Positions 60,480 through 64,000 of a DNA stretch of 64,000 nt are shown here, in pieces. Positions within the stretch are counted from its first letter, which is position 1, and each line of letters starts with the position of its first letter. The notes under the pieces were generated by a model. That model searched no databases. It had not been told where the DNA came from and saw nothing but the letters and a program-made list of their open reading frames with translations. A program made the position numbers and the translations under genes. The stretch lies in NCBI GenBank assembly GCA_902702965.1, contig CACRXP010001181.1, positions 69,582 through 133,581 on the forward strand, read 5' to 3'. This DNA is from Spirometra erinaceieuropaei. Lineage: Eukaryota; Platyhelminthes; Cestoda; Diphyllobothriidea; Diphyllobothriidae.

Positions 60480-60662
60480 GAAGAAGAAGAAGAAGCGATC
60501 GCTGGAACAAGGGTTTTATTCGCCTGACGTTTCGGATTCTCACTTGACTCCATCATCAGAGACAGTGGCAGAAAAGGGACGAATAAAGCCCTTGTTCCAG
60601 CGACCGCTTCTTCTTCTCCTGATCAACTGATTCCTGGAACTCGCATCTTCGCTTGTATCGAG
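60480..60662. mobile_element. PLE-A foldback mini-element
   Basis: Minus half: gaagaagaagaagaagcgatcg, ctggaacaagggttttattcgcc and the ribozyme (60522-60563), then agtggcagaaaagg. From about 60579 the sequence turns round: gaataaagcccttgttccagcg, accgcttcttcttct and the full terminal tail to gcttgtat (60657). The inverted arm starts three or four bases past the predicted ribozyme cleavage point, rather than at a random place. Confidence 0.85.
60522..60563 (-). ncRNA. hammerhead-ribozyme motif, PLE-A (core intact)
   Basis: GTCT, CTGATGA, T, stem II GGAGTC/GAATCC with one mismatch, GAAACGTC, AGGC. All conserved core bases are kept. Confidence 0.68.
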
Positions 60663-61599
60663 ACTTCGAACCATCAACATCATTCACCGGGTCTCGATGG
60701 CAGATTTAGTAAGGACTGCAAATGGGTATGCATGCGATTCGGCCACTCGTCGTCTTGCTAACACGCCGTCTACAGTCATTCGAAGTGCTGCGGCAACTGC
60801 GCTCAGAGAAGCTTCTCAGAACTCTTGGATGAGGGCTGTGTGAGAGGTGGGACCAAGCTATGTACTCGATGTGACTACCAATCCACCCCAGTTAACCATC
60901 CTGATCCGACCACCCCCTGCATCTGTGGCGGTCAGCCATAATGACCGGTCTGGCGTCATTGTTCAAGACCTCGCTGGCTCAAGGTCATTCACCCTTTTCC
61001 AGTGAGCCGTTCCAGGCGCGCTGACCTGAAGTCACATGACCGACAGTTCGGGCCGCACAGCCGCAGCTGTCCATGCGGCCACTTGAACGCACCCCTCCCC
61101 CCTGCAACCACAACCCAAGCCACTGGGACACCACCCCTCGGCAAATGCAGCACACACTGACTGTACACCACTTGAGCTTGGCCCACGAGCCCACAAAGGC
61201 GGCTGCCACCACAGTCTCAGAGACTCTCAGGCATGACTGGACGCAGTCAACACCAGCCCTGGCTTCGTCAGTGGCCACACTGCCGCCTGAGAGGACAACT
61301 CTGGTATCTGTATGCATTAAACCCCACATTCTGGTGCGTTCTGTTCTATCTCTACAACTTGGGATCTGACCTGGTGGTTGTGGCGCACAGAGCACTCACT
61401 CTCACCGCATAACCATCCTGCTCTCAGTCTCACACGCAATATACCCTCAAGTTGTGTGCTCCCGCCATGTGAAGCTTACAAAAGACGACAATGAGAGGGT
61501 CAGAGAGTCTTTAAAAAAATCAAGCAAGGAAAGTAGTCAGGCGCAGCAAGGGGAGGGCCCAGGGTGTGCCCTCCAGGACCAGATGTCAGCAATAGTCCC
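60663..61599. other. no recognisable feature
   Basis: GC-richer DNA downstream (minus sense) of the zinc-finger exon. Frames on both strands (60985-61395) show no domain; part could be the 3' UTR of the zinc-finger gene. Purine/pyrimidine alternation (cgcgcgcacgcgcgcg) lies at 61604-61621. Confidence 0.4.
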
Positions 61600-61629
61600 C
61601 TACACGCGCGCACGCGCGCGAGATCGTGT

Positions 61630-62205
61630 TTAAGTCACCACTGATGTTGTGGCACTTTCAAGGTCACCGCCCCCTCTCAAGGCCACCGCGTTGGCATGGT
61701 GACGCAGATGTCGGTCCAGGTTGGTTCGCTGGGCAAAGGAGCGGGCACAGAAGGAACAGGTGAAGGGCTTTTCGAGGTGGTGGATGTTGCGTACATGGCG
61801 TTGCATGTTTGAGGAGATACTGAAGCGACGGTTGCACTGGCCACAGCAATATGGCTGCTCCCCCGTGTGCGTGCGCATGTGCCGGTTGAGATTGGCAGAA
61901 CGGGGAAAGGCCTTGGTGCAATGGGGGCACTGATAGCGGGACTTGTTGGCTGCACTGCCATCGAGATCGCCAGTGCGGTGTCGCGTGCTACTGTCGTTGG
62001 TGTTGGTGTTGTCGTTGCTGCGAGGACGAATGAGACAGGATGTTGTCACAACATTCTCAGCCTTGTCCACAGAAGCCTTTGAGAGCCGGGTTGCCAAGGC
62101 ATCTACCGTGGTATAAGAGGCCGAGTTTAGGACATTTGTGTGTGGGGCAATAAACCGTTTGGCGTAGAACATATGCAAAAAAAATGGTCGCATTGGGAGC
62201 TGCAC
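61630..62205 (-). CDS. EVI1/PRDM16 (MECOM, hamlet)-like C2H2 zinc-finger exon
   Basis: Probable host gene, last visible coding exon. Three C2H2 fingers lie at residues 91-113, 119-142 and 148-170 of the 191-codon frame (first pair C93/C96 with H109/H113). The finger sequences [38 protein letters not shown] and [10 protein letters not shown] closely follow the C-terminal finger cluster of EVI1/PRDM16, which binds GATGAG-like DNA as a transcription regulator in the nucleus. The stop TAA is at 61630-61632. The true 5' exon edge is unknown: the reading frame before about residue 80 is not conserved, and acceptor-like AG dinucleotides occur (for example near 62106). The rest of the gene should lie upstream on the minus strand, beyond the microsatellite or outside the window. 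The PR domain and first finger cluster were not found here. Confidence 0.85.
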   Translation of the reverse strand: MQLPMRPFFLHMFYAKRFIAPHTNVLNSASYTTVDALATRLSKASVDKAENVVTTSCLIRPRSNDNTNTNDSSTRHRTGDLDGSAANKSRYQCPHCTKAFPRSANLNRHMRTHTGEQPYCCGQCNRRFSISSNMQRHVRNIHHLEKPFTCSFCARSFAQRTNLDRHLRHHANAVALRGGGDLESATTSVVT

Positions 62206-62250
62206 AATAGTGTTTAGAACTCAGAAGAAGAGGAAGGAGAGGAGAGAGAG

Positions 62251-62437
<187 letters not shown>

Positions 62438-62463
62438 CGATCACTGGAATAAGAAGTTGATTG

Positions 62464-62505
62464 GCCTGACGTTTCAGACTCTCACTCAGACTCGTCATTA
62501 GAGAC
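62464..62505 (-). ncRNA. hammerhead-like motif, PLE-A (inactive)
   Basis: CTGATGA has become CTAATGA, changing an essential G, and stem II is weakened; GAAACGTC and AGGC remain. Confidence 0.5.
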
Positions 62506-62605
62506 AGTCTCAATTAGACCAGTAAACTTCTTGTTTCAGCGATCGCATCTACTTCTTCTTCCGGCCTGCTGCCTGACGCTTGCCCGTTCGCTTCTATTGG
62601 CAATC

Positions 62606-63336
62606 TTTTTGGAGGCGATGCGCTCCGATCGGCTTGAAGGTGGAAAACATTCGCCCTTCGAGAGTCGTCTACACATGCACAAGTCTACCGTTTATAAATT
62701 CAGCACGGCCACGCCGAAAGGAGGTCAACATTTCTTTGATTTTATTGAAGTGGACGGTTCTCAACATAGAAGGGGTTTTGGCAACGGTATGGAGAAGGAT
62801 TCCACTGACGGTAGACTGTGGATCACCTCATAGGGGCTTTTGTCTTGGCATCCGTTCGCAGGCCTTTGCAGACATTACACTGCCAATAACAAGCAATTCC
62901 CAAGACTTTAAACCATCACTCAAACTTCTTTATTTTTTGAAATTTACTTTAATCTAATTACTACGCTTATTTCCGTTGTCGTATGGAAGCATACGACGAG
63001 TCTTCAAGGATAAATCCAAGCAATTTCAGTGTTTTCATGCATTTCTTCAGCTTAATGTCTAGTACCTTGCCCCATCCGTAAAACTCCCTTATCGCCGATC
63101 ACGCATCACACGACCCGCAGTCTACTGACCGTAAAGTGGGGTCCTTCTCCATACACTTGCCACGGTTTTTTGTGGATAAATAAATAACATAAACTGCAGT
63201 AGCCAGTAGTGTTCATGAGACCTTGAGACAGCTTTCTGGGAAAGTAGGGTATTCTGTATTCTGGATGGCTTCTAAAACTCGGAATACTTGTTTTCTAGCG
63301 AGAAAAACTTTCGTCTGGCGTGTGCATTTGCTGATT
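62606..63336. other. no recognisable feature
   Basis: Overlapping plus frames 62531-62957 in two phases, without domain. In the minus sense this would be intron of the zinc-finger gene if that gene continues upstream. Confidence 0.35.
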
Positions 63337-63450
63337 GAGGTGAGTTCCCGGAAGCAGTTTAGAAGACGACGATACGATTACTGGAACAAGAAATTTATTG
63401 ACCTGACGTCTCGGACTCTCGCTCGAACCCATAATCAGAGGCATTTGCGT
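63337..63450 (-). mobile_element. PLE-A tail
   Basis: gaggtgagttcccggaagcag, agaagacgacgatacg seed, attactggaacaagaaatttattgacctg and ribozyme (63401-63442). In sense orientation tcaataaat keeps AATAAA. No coding part follows. Confidence 0.75.
63401..63442 (-). ncRNA. hammerhead-like motif, PLE-A (mutated core, covarying stem I)
   Basis: CTGATTA and GAGACGTC each carry one change from the core. Stem I is GCCT/AGGT instead of GTCT/AGGC: both strands changed, yet all four positions can still pair with one G·U. Confidence 0.5.
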
Positions 63451-64000
63451 AAAATAAAGTTGCTGGGCACATAAAAACAAAAACGTTTGCGATTAAAAAC
63501 TGTATTTAGTACTTTTACATTCCCAGCACTGATAAACAAGGGTCCAATATGTGACCTTACGCATGAAACATGATGATGTAAACCGATATAATAATTTCAG
63601 AAACCTAAAATGTTGCGCATGGTGCTCGTTCGTCTAGTCTCTTCCGAAAAACGCCCTTTTTTCGTACAGAATATGTGTCTAAGTAGTTTTTTCAGGTAAA
63701 AAGTTTTATAAACATGGACAGAAATATACAGTTTCCTCTATACGGGCAACCTCCTATGCTTATAGCCGTCCTACACTTATTTTGCGCATCGGAGCTTTCA
63801 GCGGAGAGTAATTTAACTTTGAAAGTTTTACCAAACAAAATATTTGGCACTTAAAAATCGAATTTTATCTGGCATTATCCTTACGATGAAAGTTGCAGAC
63901 AAACAGACTATTTTTAGGAATCAAGATGCTTTATCGATTTCTAAATGCCAGGTTTGTAAACCTGTGTGATTTTGTGACCAAAAGGGCGGTAATATCGCAT
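63451..64000. other. no recognisable feature
   Basis: No frame or repeat assigned up to the window end. Confidence 0.4.

Overview
This is a eukaryotic, gene-poor window dominated by repeats. There are no bacterial operons or ribosome binding sites. Nearly all long open frames are fragments of retroelements, and between them lies AT-rich sequence full of diverged transposons. The mix fits a parasitic flatworm, most likely a diphyllobothriidean tapeworm of the Spirometra/Schistocephalus type. It includes several families of Penelope-like elements (PLEs), a LINE with C-terminal C2H2 fingers, tRNA-derived SINEs and degenerate TTAGGG-like tracts. The organism call is an inference from repeat types; no species marker is present.

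Only one probable host gene is visible: a minus-strand exon at 61630-62205 with three C2H2 fingers that closely match the second finger cluster of EVI1/PRDM16 (MECOM; fly hamlet, worm egl-43). The rest is mobile DNA.

PLE-A is the main family. Its best copy (16246-18106, minus) keeps a 537-codon frame with reverse transcriptase and GIY-YIG domains. Broken copies or tails lie near 10.2-11.9, 14.9-15.25, 20.3-20.6, 39.2-40.1, 49.0-49.7, 60.5-60.7, 62.2-62.6 and 63.3-63.45 kb. The 3' module of this family is compact: a TATAAATA box, then about 47-51 bp later a hammerhead-ribozyme-like motif, then AATAAA just after the predicted cleavage site, then a tail containing a GAA/GAT microsatellite seed. 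Several copies are foldbacks in which an inverted tail faces the motif.

PLE-B (44.7-46.4 kb) and PLE-C (14.0-14.9 kb, with a related tail at 15.65-15.91 kb) are two further degraded Penelope families. PLE-B sits inside a DNA transposon copy.

A second large component is a family of ~0.8-1 kb palindromic, TA-flanked, CAGT-ended, non-autonomous DNA elements, here called MITE-1. Full or partial copies lie near 5.1, 8.3, 21.6, 25.9, 29.2, 30.3, 34.7, 36.8, 38.2, 44.0, 50.7, 51.1, 54.5 and 57.4 kb. A truncated LINE (47.7-49.0 kb) is joined to a PLE-A copy. Two SINE families are present: one with a Ser-type tRNA head near 25.4 and 50.1-50.3 kb, the other near 18.1-18.7 and 24.9 kb. One SINE cluster is flanked by a 13-bp target duplication. 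Remaining stretches show no feature I can support.
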